Positions 29,606 through 43,200 of a stretch of DNA of 64,000 bases are shown one piece after another; position 1 is the stretch's first letter; each line of letters starts with the position of its first letter. The translations under genes were made by a program, and so were the position numbers. Source of the DNA: Paroedura picta (lineage: Eukaryota > Chordata > Lepidosauria > Squamata > Gekkonidae); the NCBI RefSeq assembly GCF_049243985.1, contig NC_135369.1, forward strand, positions 21,540,533 through 21,604,532. The letters run 5' to 3'. The notes below the pieces were generated by a model, which did no database searches, was not told where the DNA came from, and worked only from the letters and a program-made list of their open reading frames with translations.

Positions 29606-30373
29606 CGTTGAGGCCAAAGCAAGCAAATAACATCAAATTTGCCTCCCCCTCCCTTCCAGAGTATCCCACCATCTAAGATATAGATGCAAGAACAAGGCCC
29701 AAGAGATTGGACAACGGAGCATTCCAGATTTACTGTTTGTATTGTTTTATTAGAGCTATATTTGTATTGTGAATTTAATGTGTTGTATGCTGTCCCAAGC
29801 CCGCTCTGCAAAGAGGGGCAGTTTATTAAATAAATGAAGGAAGAAAGGAAGAAGGAAGGTTATTCCATGTTGTCACCTGCCCTGAACACTTAGTAAGGGT
29901 GGGTTGTAAAAATAAAGATTTATTTAAAAACCTGATTTCATACAACTCAGCCTAAAATTACAGTGTTTGCACACTTTGGTTCAGGATCGCCCTTCCTAAT
30001 TATGAGCCACTGTTTCATTCCATTCTGCCTACCAGGTAAGTTTTTTTTTTTTTAATGGTGGCTGCAGGTTAATCAGCCCTGCACAGAAGGCTGCTGAAAC
30101 ATGGTGTAACCACAGTGCCTAAGGAACTGGTGCTGCAATCCTAAACAGAGTCACACCCTTCTTAAACCCATGGAAATGAATGTGATGTCAGGTGGGTGTA
30201 TCTCCATATAGGTTTGCCAGGGCGTAATGCCAATTAGGGAGCCCCTGACTTAAAGCTCTCAGGAACTCAGCCATTTTCTCTCAGTCTCTACCCTCCTTCT
30301 GCAAGTATGAGAGACGGGGGAAAGTAATGTTCTACCCAACAGGGCTGTTGTAATTTTTTAATTATAATAATAA

Positions 30374-30642
30374 GGCAGGCTTTCTCGATTCTTGATGGCA
30401 CTGGAAGGGTTTCCCAAATGGGTGGGACTTAATGTTGTATATATTTTTAAAATGTGTTAAACTTTTATCAGGTGATACGACCCTATTTGGTCATGTTGAC
30501 CCCCCTCCCATACCTCCTCCAATGGCCAATGATGGGCCAGGAAGAGGAGGACCCGGGGGTGGGCATGGGCACAGCTATGCAATCGCACCACTTTGAGGGT
30601 TTTTCAAAGCCTGAAAAAAGTAAAAGAGTTGAGAAAGGCTGA
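30374..30642. mobile_element. hAT-like element family 4 in duplication copy 2
   Basis: Same element and same right flank as at 18745. Confidence 0.62.
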
Positions 30643-30854
30643 TATAAGATGCTCTGAAAAGCTACACTATGAATACCATAGATGTGCTAAACATTCATAA
30701 GCTGTAGCTAAACACTTGGGAGATTGCATCGGGATCATGCTACTAGTTCAAAAACAGAATGTAAAAATATATCCTTCCCTTCACAAGGTGGGACGGGTCT
30801 TCATCTTCACCAGTTACTGTTCTGGGCGCAGGGAAATTATTTGGTCCGAAATAG

Positions 30855-31213
30855 CACATAATAGGCATATCACCCCCTCACCTGAAGGGACTCCGCCTCC
30901 TCGAGGCCTGACCACGCCTCCTCAACCACCACCCCTTCTGCCCTCTGGGCAGCGATTGATACCTGGCACGGCCTCCGGCCCCCGCCGCCGCTTTCCCAGC
31001 CAGGAGGCGCCGAGAGAGCAGCGGGCGTGGCCGAAGCTCCGGCTCCCGCCGCCTTCTGGCGCAGCTACACCTGTGCGTGGGCGGGGAAATTGCCGCGACG
31101 GGCGGCACGGGGAGCCAATCGGGAGCGTCCGCCTGCTCACCTGCGCGCTTCGCTCTCGCCTCGCTTGGCTTGGCTCGGCTCATTCGTCCCAAGGAGACCG
31201 GGCGGGGTAGGCG
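30855..31213 (+). promoter_or_regulatory. F11R: F11R promoter
   Basis: CpG-rich sequence with a GC box near 31078 and a CCAAT box at 31115, 99 nt before the ATG. It has no TATA box in the usual place. Confidence 0.65.
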
Positions 31214-31286
31214 ATGGCGGAGGCTGCAGCGAGGAGGTCTCGGCGGCCTCGGGGTTGGCTCTGGGTCTTCCTCTGCGCCGGATCCT
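31214..31286 (+). CDS. F11R: F11R exon 1, signal peptide
   Basis: MAEAAARRSRRPRG, then the hydrophobic core WLWVFLCAGS, plus one base and donor GTAAGT: a basic n-region followed by a short h-region. Joined to exon 2 it reads CAGSWSLISGQ. Confidence 0.82.
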
Positions 31287-34200
31287 GTAAGTTGGGAATC
31301 GGACGGGCGGGCTTAGAAACAAGCGCACGGGGAGGAGGAGGGGGGGGATCGAAAAGAAGGGCGAAGTTAGGGGGCGGACAGAAATCGAGGGAAAACCAAG
31401 TAGGAGGGGTAAGCGAAAGCGGGAGGGGGGAAGGGGGGCGTTAAAAAGTAGGAAGAAGATCTAGGAAACCCTCCTTGCCCTGGACGGGAGGGTTGCAAAG
31501 GAGCCTCCCAGGCCAGGACTTTGCTTTTTTGCTCTGGCAATGTTGGATCAGTGAAAGCCGGCCAGATAGTGGAGCAAGTGGCGGAAAGTGGAGATGGCCG
31601 AAGGGTTGGAGATGGCCGACGGCTTGCCTTTCCAAGCCGGGTGAGAGAAAGTTGCGCGATCGTTTTGTTTGATATAAAGAGCAAGAGACTCCAGTAAGCA
31701 CCTGAAAGACAAAAATTGTGGTAGGGTGTGGGCGCTTCTGTGAGTCACTGTGCCCTTCTTTAGAAGTGAGGTGTGATGCCGTACATGTTGTGAGTCTGGA
31801 AGGTGCTACTGGCTTCTGGCTCTTTTCTACTGCTGTACGGTGCTTTCACAGCCATTAAATAATGCATTTTCAATCCGTTTTGGGTCTAATTTGCGCCTGG
31901 CTTTTGCAGTGTGAAATGCTAAAACTGAAACTGGGTTACTTACCTTGTGTGCAAGCGCCCATAGACAGAGGAACATGGCTACCCATCTTGTTATCTATGT
32001 TATCAATTAACCCAGAGAGGTGATTTCTTCATTTTGGCTCCAGCACATTCTTGTGTGGGGAAGCCTTGGGCAAACTCATACAGATTTTTCTGAAAGGGGA
32101 AAAATAGTGGTTTCAAGCAGGCTTCTGTTGTGTGCATCCCTCTGCTCGACAAAGCTGCAATCTAATATTAAAACATATCAAACCTGTGTTTTTTTTAATG
32201 TTGGCTTACTACAGTTGCTTGTTGACCTGATTGCCTGGTACACTGACTCGAGATAAGTGGAAAGTTTACATTGGTCTGTGTTTATACAGTATTGCTATGT
32301 GGATTCATAGAACTGAATAGGTGGTTAGAAAAGGATTTTCACTTCTCTTCTTCCGTGTAGGTTGATCGGTGCCCTTCAATGACTCCAGTTGGAAAGATTT
32401 ATTTTTTGTAAACTGTTTCCTTGTTGAAATCTTGATCAATACTGTGGCTGTTGTTTTTTTAAATATAGAAATCTCAGTTTCTTTAATTTTTTCCTTATGT
32501 GTTGGTTGGCCATGATGTGCAAATAACGTAAACATTCTCAAATTATTGAAATACTTCCAAGTTAATGGATTTTGATTTTTGATTTTGAAACTGATGGAAG
32601 GCAACCCTTTATTTTGGTCGTGACTTCTAGTTCTGTACAAATGTGTCACTTCTCTTAAGCAGTTGCTCATTTTGTAAACTGGGGTTGCAGGTCTAGATTA
32701 TATATGTATATATATCTTTTAATTTACTTGGATTCTGCCAATTTTTCACATCTTTTATGTATTTATAATTGCATTTGTTAACTGCCACTTTTGAGCCCAG
32801 CCGGCTCGTGGCGGTTTACAGTATTAAAAACCAAACAAACATAAAAACAGTACCCACAACAAAGACCAAAACCCAGATGGCGGTAAACTCACTATCTGCA
32901 GGATACCCATTCTGTTCCCATTCCCCCAACCCCCACATGCAACAGCCATCAATGCTGCAGGAGGCAGCTTCAAAGAGTATCTGGCCCAGCAGATTTCCAT
33001 AGGCCTGTGCAGGGAGGGAGGCCACTCTTCCTGGCCCGGCCTCAACCATACGCCTGGCGGAAGAGCTCCATTTTACAGGCCCTGCGGAACGTTGACAATT
33101 CCGTCAGTGCTCTTGGCTCTTCTGGGAGCTCATTCCACTAAGTGGGGGCCAGGACGTAGAGCGGAGAGCCCTGCGAGGGGCATAAGGAGACAAGCGGTCC
33201 CTCAGATAGGTGGAACACAGGCCGCAGATGGCCTTAAAAGAACCATAACCTCAAACCTGATCCAGAAGCCAACTGGCAACCAATGCAGCTGCCTCAGCAT
33301 ACGCTGGACATGGGACCTTTAAAATTTTTCAGAGTGGCCTGCAAGCTAGATTTGGCATTTGTTGTTCCTATGAGCCCTGGACCTGTAGTGCATTGACTCC
33401 CGCTAGTTGAGAGAGGGCTTTTCAGAGGGCAGTGGATAAACCAAAGGCAAGCAGGATCGTGTTTCTGTACCCTTTTAAGCCACACCTCGAGATTATGTGA
33501 ATGAGAGCTGGCACACTGCCTCGTGCCTTCATCTATTCATACCTCGCTGTCCAAACAGGTCTCCGTTGGATGAGGATTCTAGAAGCCTAGTAAATAATAT
33601 TTTTGTTCTTAGTATGTGATACCTGTTATCAGCGGACTTGGACGTCTCTTATCTGACTTGGTGGTTCTGTGAGAGAGGTGCAGTTCCCGAGCAGCATGGG
33701 AGAGACAAGCAAAGGCAGTATTGTTGTGGTCCCATAGACACTGGCTATGTAGCCCATACTGGCTCCAATATTAGGGGGATAGCAAGCAACCCCGGTCCTT
33801 CCTTTTCAATCCAGACATGTGAGCCAACTGAATGTCTCGCTTTCCTGTCACCAGAATTGTTTGCATTCCTTGTTTTCCCACCTTCTCTTCAAGAAGTCCA
33901 GAGCAGAGTATGTTGTTTTCACCTCTTCCAATTTACCTTCTTCACAACCCGTGTGTGTGGGGGGGGAGAGTATGATTTGCCAAAGGGTGTCTAGTAAGCT
34001 TTGTGATTGAACAGGGCACGGAACTGCAGCCTTCCTTTAATTCTGACAGCATGGTGCCCACTGATATGTTTTCTAGTTCCCGTTGGTGAGCCTCCCAGCT
34101 TTCCTGATTTCCTCCCAGGCTCTTCCTTATCTCTTTTCAACCTTCCTCTTCTGTCAGTCTTCCCTTCATCACCTTCTGCTCTTCTGTTTCCCCCCAGCCC

Positions 34201-37200
34201 CTTTCTCTGACATGAATGTGTACCCTGCGTCTCTTCTCCAGCCAGCTTCAAGGTGTGATGGCAGGATGTAGAGGTTAAAGGGGTGGCTGTGGGTTTAAGT
34301 ATGGGGAGAGTCCAAGATCTGGCCATCTCCTGCCAAGTTCTAAATGTAGGTAGCAATTGGGTAGGGTTGCCAGCTCTGGGTTGGAAAACACCTGGAGATT
34401 TGGGGGGTGGAGCCTGAGGAGGGCAGGACATAGGGAAGACAGGGGCCTCAGTGGGAGAATGCCATAGGGTCTATCTTCCAAAATGGCAATTTCCTCTCAT
34501 CTTTTACTGAGGTAGGCTGTTGCCATGCATGTCCCCCTTAAAATACTCCTGGAACCATTGGTCCGTTGGATACTTATTGTGCCACAAGTATAGGCTATAT
34601 TGTTAACCTTACAGAAACTATAAGAATTTTTGATGAAGAAGAAGAGTTGGTTCTTATATGCTGCTTTTCTCTACCCAAAGGAGTCTCAAAGCGGTTTACA
34701 GTTATCTTCCCTTTCCTCTCCCCACAACAGAAATCCTGTGAGGGAGGTGAGGCTGTGAGAGCCCTGAGATTACTGCTTGGTCAGAACAGCTTTCTCAGTG
34801 CTGTGGCAAACCCAAGGTCACCCAGCTGGCTGCATGTGGAGGAGTGCGGAATCGAACCCGGCATGCCAGATTAGAAGTCCGCTCTCCTAACCACTACACC
34901 AAGCTGGCCACTAAGGAAGAGATACTGTCTTGAAAATGAGTTCTACACTGGGCCTCATTTTGGCCATGACTTCATAGAATAAAGAAGATTCTTTGATGCC
35001 TGTTCTTCAGCTTCTTTCTCCAACCCTACCCAATTACCACCAAGCGGCTGGTGGGTCTTCATTTTTTTTGCTACCACCTGGAGGTTGGCAGTCTTATAAC
35101 TAGGGTCACCCATTGCAGTTCTTCCCAGTTTAATAAATTAGATTATTATCTGGAAATTTTCTTGACCTTTGCAAAAGTAAAATCTTTCATTTCCCTCTGG
35201 ATATTTCAGGAGGGCAGTATACTCTCCTGAAATGTCCAGTGTGCCAAGTGTAATGATGGAATATTGTCTTGGAACATCAACAATGCTCCAGCATCCCCAG
35301 AATGCAGAGCTGACCATACTCCGTCCTAATGAAAACTGAGTCATGGTTGCCTTTGTCCCTGGATGTGCCAGTCACAAAGATATAAAATGATCTGTGTGAG
35401 TGGTGTTCGGATGCTAGCTGGAGTGTGTATGCACATGGAAGCTCACATCATGAATTAAACCTGGCTGGTCTTAAAGGTGCCATTGGACTCAAGGTTCACT
35501 ACAGTTTTGTGCCGAATGCCTCTTCTGCATTCCCCTGCTCTTTCAAGGCTTCAGGTGAAATACTTTTTTTTTTTTTACAACAAACCTAAAAAGGTTAAAA
35601 TCACAAAAATGAGTCCTCCTTTCAAACAGGATTTTCCAGAAATATGACTTGAATATTCTTGAGCAGCCTTCCTAGCCCTTTGACCACACCCCTGGAGGAG
35701 TTGACAACCCATCCTCAAAGTTCCTGTCCTTCGTTGGGGGAGGAAGAGAGGTAGAACCGATCTGTGCTAGTGGACAGCTGTGTGTGGAAGAATGCTCCAA
35801 AATATAATTCTCAGTTCTTATTCCGAAGTGGCACAGTGTAGTCTGTCATTGTGAATCAGCACGCTTTCCGGAAGTCTGTCTATAAAAACTTGGAGCTTTT
35901 GAAAGAGAGGGGAGTGCAAGCAGAACCCACCCACCCCTTCCTGTGCTGGAGAGCCCTTCCCCCATTCCTAGGGAACTGTGAGATTTCCCTTTTCACGTTA
36001 GTGCTATGGGCATAAGAGGGGTTCTGCTAGTGTACTTACAGACCCACTGGAGTGCCCTTGGCGGTGGTGGGGAGTGCCGTCAAGTCACAGCCCTGCTTAC
36101 TTTGACCCCGGAGGGTTTTCCAAGGCACGAGACATTCAGAGCTGGTTTACCACTGCCTGCCTTTGCATAGCATAGCGGGACTTTCCTTGGTCATCATCTG
36201 CCCCAGTACTAACTTGCTTAGTTTCTGAATTCTGATGAGACGAGGCTAGCGTGGGCAAGCCAGGTCATGGCAGAGTCCCCTTACTGGTTCACGAAAGCTT
36301 ATGCCACAAACGGGTGATTGGGAAAAAAAATACACATTCTTCCCCTTTCTCTTTCCACCTCCTTCCGCTTGTTGTTTCTTGTATGTCAAAGTTTAGATTA
36401 TAGCTAGTTCAGATGCTATCAGTGACATTTTTAGTAGAGCTTTTCTTAACTTCTTGGTCTTTTTATCCTGCTTAGAGGCCACTTTAAGAGCAGGCCCTGT
36501 ACTGAAGGGGTCAGCCATGTTGGCTTGCCTATGGGCAGTTTTTGATTGATCTCCAGGGTGCTTGTAGTTGTGAAGGCCACCTCCTGTAAACTGGATCTCT
36601 GCCCAGCCACAGATGGTGTGGAAAGGTGAGAGGCCCTTTAGCAAAACTTGTGATGCGTTTGGTTTAAGGGATGCTTCCTCAACAGCTGAAGGAAGCTTTG
36701 ATTCAATCTCTGCTTAAAGAGTCGCATAGCTAAGGGATATGGGCATCTGTAGACCTCTGCTGAGTCTCCTTTCTTTGGGTGAGTGGATGACAGCATGGCA
36801 AATGGCAATCAGTGTTGTTAAGGGTAAGGTGATGCCCATTGGGACAAAATTCCAGCCATGTGTAGGGTAGTAGGGTCTGGATTTGCTGAGACTGAGGGGG
36901 CGGGGAGATCTTGGGGTTGTAGTTGGTAGCTCAATGAAAGTGTCAAGCCAGTGTTGCAGCAATAGTGAAAAAAGCAAACTCTGTGTTGGGGAAGATTCAG
37001 GTGGGCTGCTGTATTGCAGAACAAGGTTTGGTTCCAGTGGGACCTTGAAGGACCAAAATGTTTAATTCCGGGTATGAGCTTTCATGTGCACACACTTTTT
37101 TTCAGATGCATTGAAAAAGAAGTCACCAGTCCATAGGTATTAGCTGAAAACTCAAGGGAAGTGACAACCCAGTGTGCTACAGTGGCAAAGAAGGCAAATT

Positions 37201-40200
37201 CCGTGTTAGGGACTGTTAGGAAAGGGATTGGGAATAAAATGGCTGATGTTATAATGCCCCTAAAGCAGTGGTCTCCAACTTCTTCAGGCTGCGGACCGGT
37301 GGCGGGGAGGGTGAGCGCCTGGCTGCGTATGCGCAGCACTCCCACGCATGCGCATTTGCGCCATGCATTGCCACAAACATGCATGCGCGACACTCCCACA
37401 CATGCACGTTTGCGACCACGCATAGCATAAACGTGCATGCGCAACCGGGCCATGCATTCATGGGAGTGCCGTGCATGCGCATTTGTGGCAGCCCATGGCG
37501 TAAACGTGCATGTGTGGCCCTGCAGAGAGAGGGAGCCGCGGCCTGGCCCCATGGTTGGGGGCCACCGCCCTAAGGTATTCCAGAGCAGTTTACAATTGTC
37601 TTCCCATTCTCTCCCCACATCAGACACTGTGGGAGATGGTTGGGGCTGAGAGAGTTATGTGGCTGGTTGAAGGTCACACAGCAGCATCACATGGAGGAGT
37701 GGGAGGTCAAACCCAGTTCTCCAGATGTGAGTCCACTGCTCTTAGCGGCCACACCATGCTGGGGGACCAGCTGGTACAGAATATTCTGTATAGAGTGGAT
37801 CACAGGGGCATGTCTTACAGTTGTGTTCCATCTGCACTGGCTGTCAGTTTCCCTCCAGGATCAAATTGAGGTGCTCATGTTGACTTCTAAAGTCGCATAT
37901 GGCTTGGGACCTGCGTTCCTAAAGGACCATTTATCCCCCTATATCAGGAGTAGTCAACCTGTGGTCCTCCAGATGTTCATGGACTACAATTCCCAGCTGG
38001 CAGGGGCTTATGGGAATTGTAGTCCATGAACATCTGGAGGACCACAGGTTGACTACCCCTGCCTTATATGAATCCATTCTACTGTTATGATCATCTTCAT
38101 GGCCCTTTCTTTGGGTGCCCTTGTAAGCAGAGGTTAGGTGCATTGCAACTTCAAAAAGTCCTTCTTGGTCATGGCCACAGACCTGCGGAAACTCAGTCTT
38201 TCCCCTCTCCTCCCCTGGAGATTCATCAGTTCCCTTCCTTTGCTGTCTTCCACCAGCATGTGAGGACTTCCTTTTTTCGTGTCTTCTGGGGTTCCCTGAT
38301 TTGTTTAATTGTATGTTTCACGTATGCACCGCTTTTAAAGTTGATCTTAATTTCTTTTTGCTGCCTTGAGGGCCCAATTGGCAGAAAGGCCGGATATGAA
38401 TGTTTAAAATAATAGCAGCGATTATTTTAAAACCAGCAATGTGTCCTTGCTGGTTTTTATTAACTATGTTGGCTGCTTTTCACACAGTCAACCTCAATAT
38501 TTTATTGGGTTGCTTACAGTCTGTGGTAGGTGTGCAAAGGACATCTTCCTCGTCTTGTCCCCTTATGGTATTGGGAGTGAAAGTTTCCACTGGAGAAGCA
38601 GTCAGCTGCTGGGGACTCACCATGTGCATTGCCACAATAATTCAGTGTTCCCTGAATTAGCGGTAATTAAGCCCTTGAATGAAGCTTTTTGCAGCTTTGC
38701 TGTTGGTTGCCCTCAGTCTACGGAGGTCTCTCAGCTCTGTTTCTTGGCACCGAGGTTGGGATTATGCAGATAGCTGATGGGGTTACCCAGTTCATGGATG
38801 GCCATTGTCTACACCCCATGAATGCATAGTGAGATGCCCGGAGGCTGTGGCAGACTAGTTCAGGCGGATTTGGCTGAAGTCTTCTGGCTGAGCCGTCATG
38901 CCCAGATGGGCCACTACAACTCCCAGCTTTTGGGAACATTCAGGAGCCTTATCCATGTGGCCTAGGTCAGTGTTTATCACCTTCACCAGACTCAACAATT
39001 AGTGCCTTATCTGCACCCAATTAGTGCCTTATCTGCACCCAAACTAGCCACCATGATCTATGCAACAGTTGTGGTCATGGAATGGCCTACCCAGGATTCT
39101 GATTATTCTATGGGGCACCCCTAGCAGAAATCCTTTTTCTGGAGACTGAAGTGTTAAGATTTTGTACTAGATGGCTGTAAAGGGCTGCTGTGTATCTTCA
39201 CCCTATTTTAGATTTTATGAAATACTTGCTTATTTTTATCGTATTTTAACCTCGTGCTACATTTGCAAGCAGCCATGAATCTTTGGAGAAATTCTCTCTG
39301 TCTGTCTTTATGTTTATTTATTATTTATCATACTTATATACCGCCCTCCCCGGAGGCTCAGGGCGGTTTGTTGTGTTATCTTTTTTTGTAAAGCATAAAG
39401 CAATTAGTCTTCAAGGAGCCTCAAGACTTCTTTTGCTGATTTTGTTCTTAATGTGAACAGAAAGGGGGAGAAAAATAGTGAATTTGTCATCTACCAGTCC
39501 GGCATCATTGGCTAGTTAATTAGAGGGCATATGACAAAAAAATGGAGCTGGGGAAGCTGCTCATCAGCAGGCGGCATCTATTTTCTGACTCAGGTGTTTC
39601 TGGGCCAAAGATGTGTGTTTTAGGTAGAAACCTGTTTTTGACCTAAATTGAAGCCATTCTTCCATTCAGAAGATGGGGCCTAATGTCAGCTTGATCACTC
39701 CGTACCTTGATCCCAATAGATACAGCTCACCCTTTAGTACAGGGTTTCCCAATGTGCTGCCTGTGGGTGCCTTGTCACCCACTACTCCTTCCTGTGGAAT
39801 CCAGCCTCCAGATGGGCCTGGGATATCCCTGGGAACTAGACCGTTGCCAGGCAACAGATCAGTTCCCCTGGAGAAAATGGCCTCTTAAAGGAGTACTGTA
39901 TGGCGTTATAGCCCATTGAAGTCCCTCATCTCCCCCAACCCTGCCCTCTGCAGGCTCCACCCCTAAGGTCTCCAGGTTCTTCCCAATCCAGAGCTCGCAG
40001 CCTCATTTCTTCCCTGCCAAACTTTTTAGAAAATTGATGGGGCTGTTGTAAGGCAGGAGTTGTTATTGGCTGTTCTCATTCCAGTGAAAGGGTTTTCCAT
40101 TGGATGATCAGGAGGACTTGTAAGCATCAGGGTTTTCCGTAGCAACTAGGTGGTTCTGTTTCCCCTCCTTCTGCTCAGGAGGTACGCGGGGGCTCTTGTG

Positions 40201-43200
40201 TTCATCCCTGCCTCCTGTGGCAGCCATTTTGTGCTGGATCTCACCGCCCCACCAAATCCCAACCACACCAGCAGGCCCGAAAAGATTGGGGACCCCTATC
40301 ACAGTCACAAGTTGGAACACTTTGGCCCATTCCGCACAAGGATCAATGTTGCAAATTGGTTTCGGAAAGAAAAAACGCCATTTTAAATAGTGGAATTCGT
40401 CGTTATGCGTACCTGCCTTTGTAGTGGAATCCAGTTGCATTTCAATCATTTCCCACAGGTATCAGGTCTCGACAAAAATTGCTAGGAAGGAAGCGATATT
40501 TGCCGAGCTGTGTCCCGCCCCTGGCCGTCAATCAAACGAGCAGCCAATGAGCGGCCGATATCATGCTCCCGAAAAGCCCCTTTCCCTTTAAAGCAGGTTA
40601 AAAAAAAACACGTTGCAACAAATCTGCGTTGTAGTTTTCAGCCGGTGCTTTAGGATGGTTAAGGCTGAAACTGCGTTGAGCAGGGGGGTGGACTAGATGA
40701 CCCATGAGATCCCTTCCAACTCTATGATTCTATTCTGTGATTCTTTGTACCAGTACGGCAAAGGGGGTAGTAGAACCAGCCTCCAGGTGGGTTTTTAGAC
40801 CAGGGCTTCCCAATTGGGGGTCCACAAACCCCCAGAGTCTGCGGCCCTTCCCCTCCTGCCACAAGCTAGGGAAGTAGCCACCCCCACCCAGAGGGCTCTT
40901 TGGGCAGACTGTGAGTGTAAAACTTAGAGTGGGAGTTGATCATGGTGTGTTATGGGGAGGTCCTGGCTGCCTTCTCAGCTCCTGCACTTCTTTCCAGCCT
41001 ACACGAGGCGGAACCGCTGCAGTAGTAAAGCAAAAAGAGGGTGAGGGTGGTGTCATTTCCGGCAACATGTCCCTTGTGGGAGCGTGGCAGGGAGGCATGG
41101 CCAGCTGACGTCACTTGCAGGGATCCTCGAAGCCTGAAAACTTATTTCAGGGGTCCCTCTGCAGTCAGAAGGTTGAAAAAGGCTGCCCTGGACGAAATAG
41201 ATTAGTACCCCCAAGCTGCAGGGCTTTCCCAAGCTGGAGCTGGCCCCCCCTAGCCTCAATAACCTTCCTTGTCTGTTCTGCTGCTGTGTCTTTGTTTACC
41301 CAGAATGCTATTTTTAGGGATTTTCTTCCTCTTGGCTACTTCCTGCTCTTCATGTTTCTTTTTCTCATGGGAGCCTCTTTTTCTTCCTGCTTTGTCCCAA
41401 ACCTCCATAAAGGCACAGTGTGTTTTCAGCATCCCCCATCCTAGCTTGGAAGGCCCCTCTTCCTTTCCTAATTTCGAGAGTCGACTGACAAGTATTGTTC
41501 TTCTTTACCTGTCTTCCTTTTCCTGTCGATAGTCCTTGGTAGAAGTCTGGGCTTCTTGGTCAGTGTGTGTGCTTGCTGGGGTGAAGGAGGTAGAAATCTC
41601 TGCTTGCCAAAAAAGCATAGCGGCTTTTCTGTCAAAAGCCAAATTGGGAAGAATAAAATTGTAGGGCTAAGCTTTCTCCTGCTCTGTTCCTGGGCGGCTG
41701 TTTTGTTTTCCCTTTTTTATTGCACACGGAGAAGTGATGCTTCTTATCTATGAGCTGGCATTTATAATGCAAGTTGACCTGTTCTCTTCAGAGCGTGGCG
41801 GTGACAGAGCACGTACAATTGTAGAATCGGCAGTCTCAGGGCGGAGCCCTTTGTGTTTCGTGCCTCAATGGCTGTTCAAATATTTGAGGAGCTCGGAGAG
41901 TTTATGCTAGGGTTTCACTCCTCTTCTCCTTCCCTTCTCATCAAGTCAGTCGTGCTCACTGTGATCAGGGTATTCACAGGACCCTGTGGGGTGTTTGTAT
42001 TTTCTTAGATTGTAAGTGCCTTGAGGCAGAGACCTGTCAGCTGTTTGGTAAAGCACTATGTCTGATGACACCGCGAATGGTAGCATTGCTTGGTTGTGGG
42101 TATAAATCTATAACTGGAGAGCCAGTTTGGTGTCGTGGTTAGGAGTGCGGACTTCTAATCTGGCATGCTGGGTTCGATTCTGCACTCCCCCACATGCAGC
42201 CAGCTGGGTGACCTTGGGCTCGCCACGGCACTGATAAAACTTTTCTGTCCAAGCAGTAATATCAGGGCTCTCTCAGCCTCACCCACCTCACAGGGGGTCT
42301 GTTGTGGGGAGAGGAAAAGGAAGGCGACTGTAAGCCGCTTTGAGACTCCTTCGGGTAGAGAAAAGCGGCATGTAAGAACCAACTTTTCTTCTTCTGACTG
42401 GTTACTCTCATTTGACCTTCATAATCATGCTGGTTTTGCAGCTGGTTATGGCTTTCCCCCTTTCTTCAAGATAGGGAGAAAATTAGAAGATTTTCCATGC
42501 TGTCTGTTTTCCTTCTCACATCTGGTTGCTTGGCAATATAAATTTCTGACAGCTCATCAGAATTTTTCTTCTTGGGAGCCCCCGCAAACAACCATTGGTA
42601 GTTGTATTTTAAAAATTCCTCAATTGAGTGTTTTTGCCACGATGAAAACAAACCTCCCAGAGAAGCTGCAGAAGGAAGCTTTTAAATAGCTCTCAGTTTA
42701 TTACACTATACGCTGGCAGGGGCTCGTGGGAATTGTAGTCCATGAACATCTGGAGGACCACAGGTTGACTACCCCTGCTATAAAGCATTTCCTGCTTGGA
42801 TCACTTAAAGAGGGGTCTCAATTCCTATGATCCCCGTTAGGCGGTCCCGGTGAATTAAACAGTGTTGCAAAAATATCTACAACTCTTGTTTAAGTTTGCC
42901 TCATAGCAAGCACATGTCTTAAAGCGTGATTAATTTACTTGGAACAATATTAGCTCGCAGGCTCAGTAGTTAAGATGCCATCCAAGCGTGGGGATAATTT
43001 CAGAGTATGAAGGGAGCTTTGTTCCCCCTAAGAAAACAACATCCTTGCCTATCTTGCTGTGTTTTTTAGGGACCCATTCCCACTTGGATTCAGAGTGGTT
43101 TGCTCTGTTTCTGGTGCTTCCTTAAGCTCCAGGTATTTCTGTGCTTGGAGGTCATAAATGGAGACCTGATTCTTGCTTTGATTCTCACTCCATCTATAAG

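Larger units (their letters stand above)
30374..31650 (+). repeat. duplication copy 2 (F11R promoter plus exon 1 unit)
   Basis: This is the counterpart of 18740-21166. The two share the 23-bp run across GAGAAAGGCTGATATAAGAT at the left boundary of the hAT-like element and its host flank, so that element was already present when the duplication happened. Confidence 0.85.

Noticed and set aside
33638-33994. 118-codon plus-strand frame in F11R intron 1
   Set aside because: No splice context or recognisable domain.
42140-42190. Possible tRNA gene
   Set aside because: The A and B boxes belong to the SINE family A head; the cloverleaf does not close, and many similar copies exist.
42165-42689. 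174-codon plus-strand frame
   Set aside because: The first half is a SINE read in sense and the rest shows no domain.
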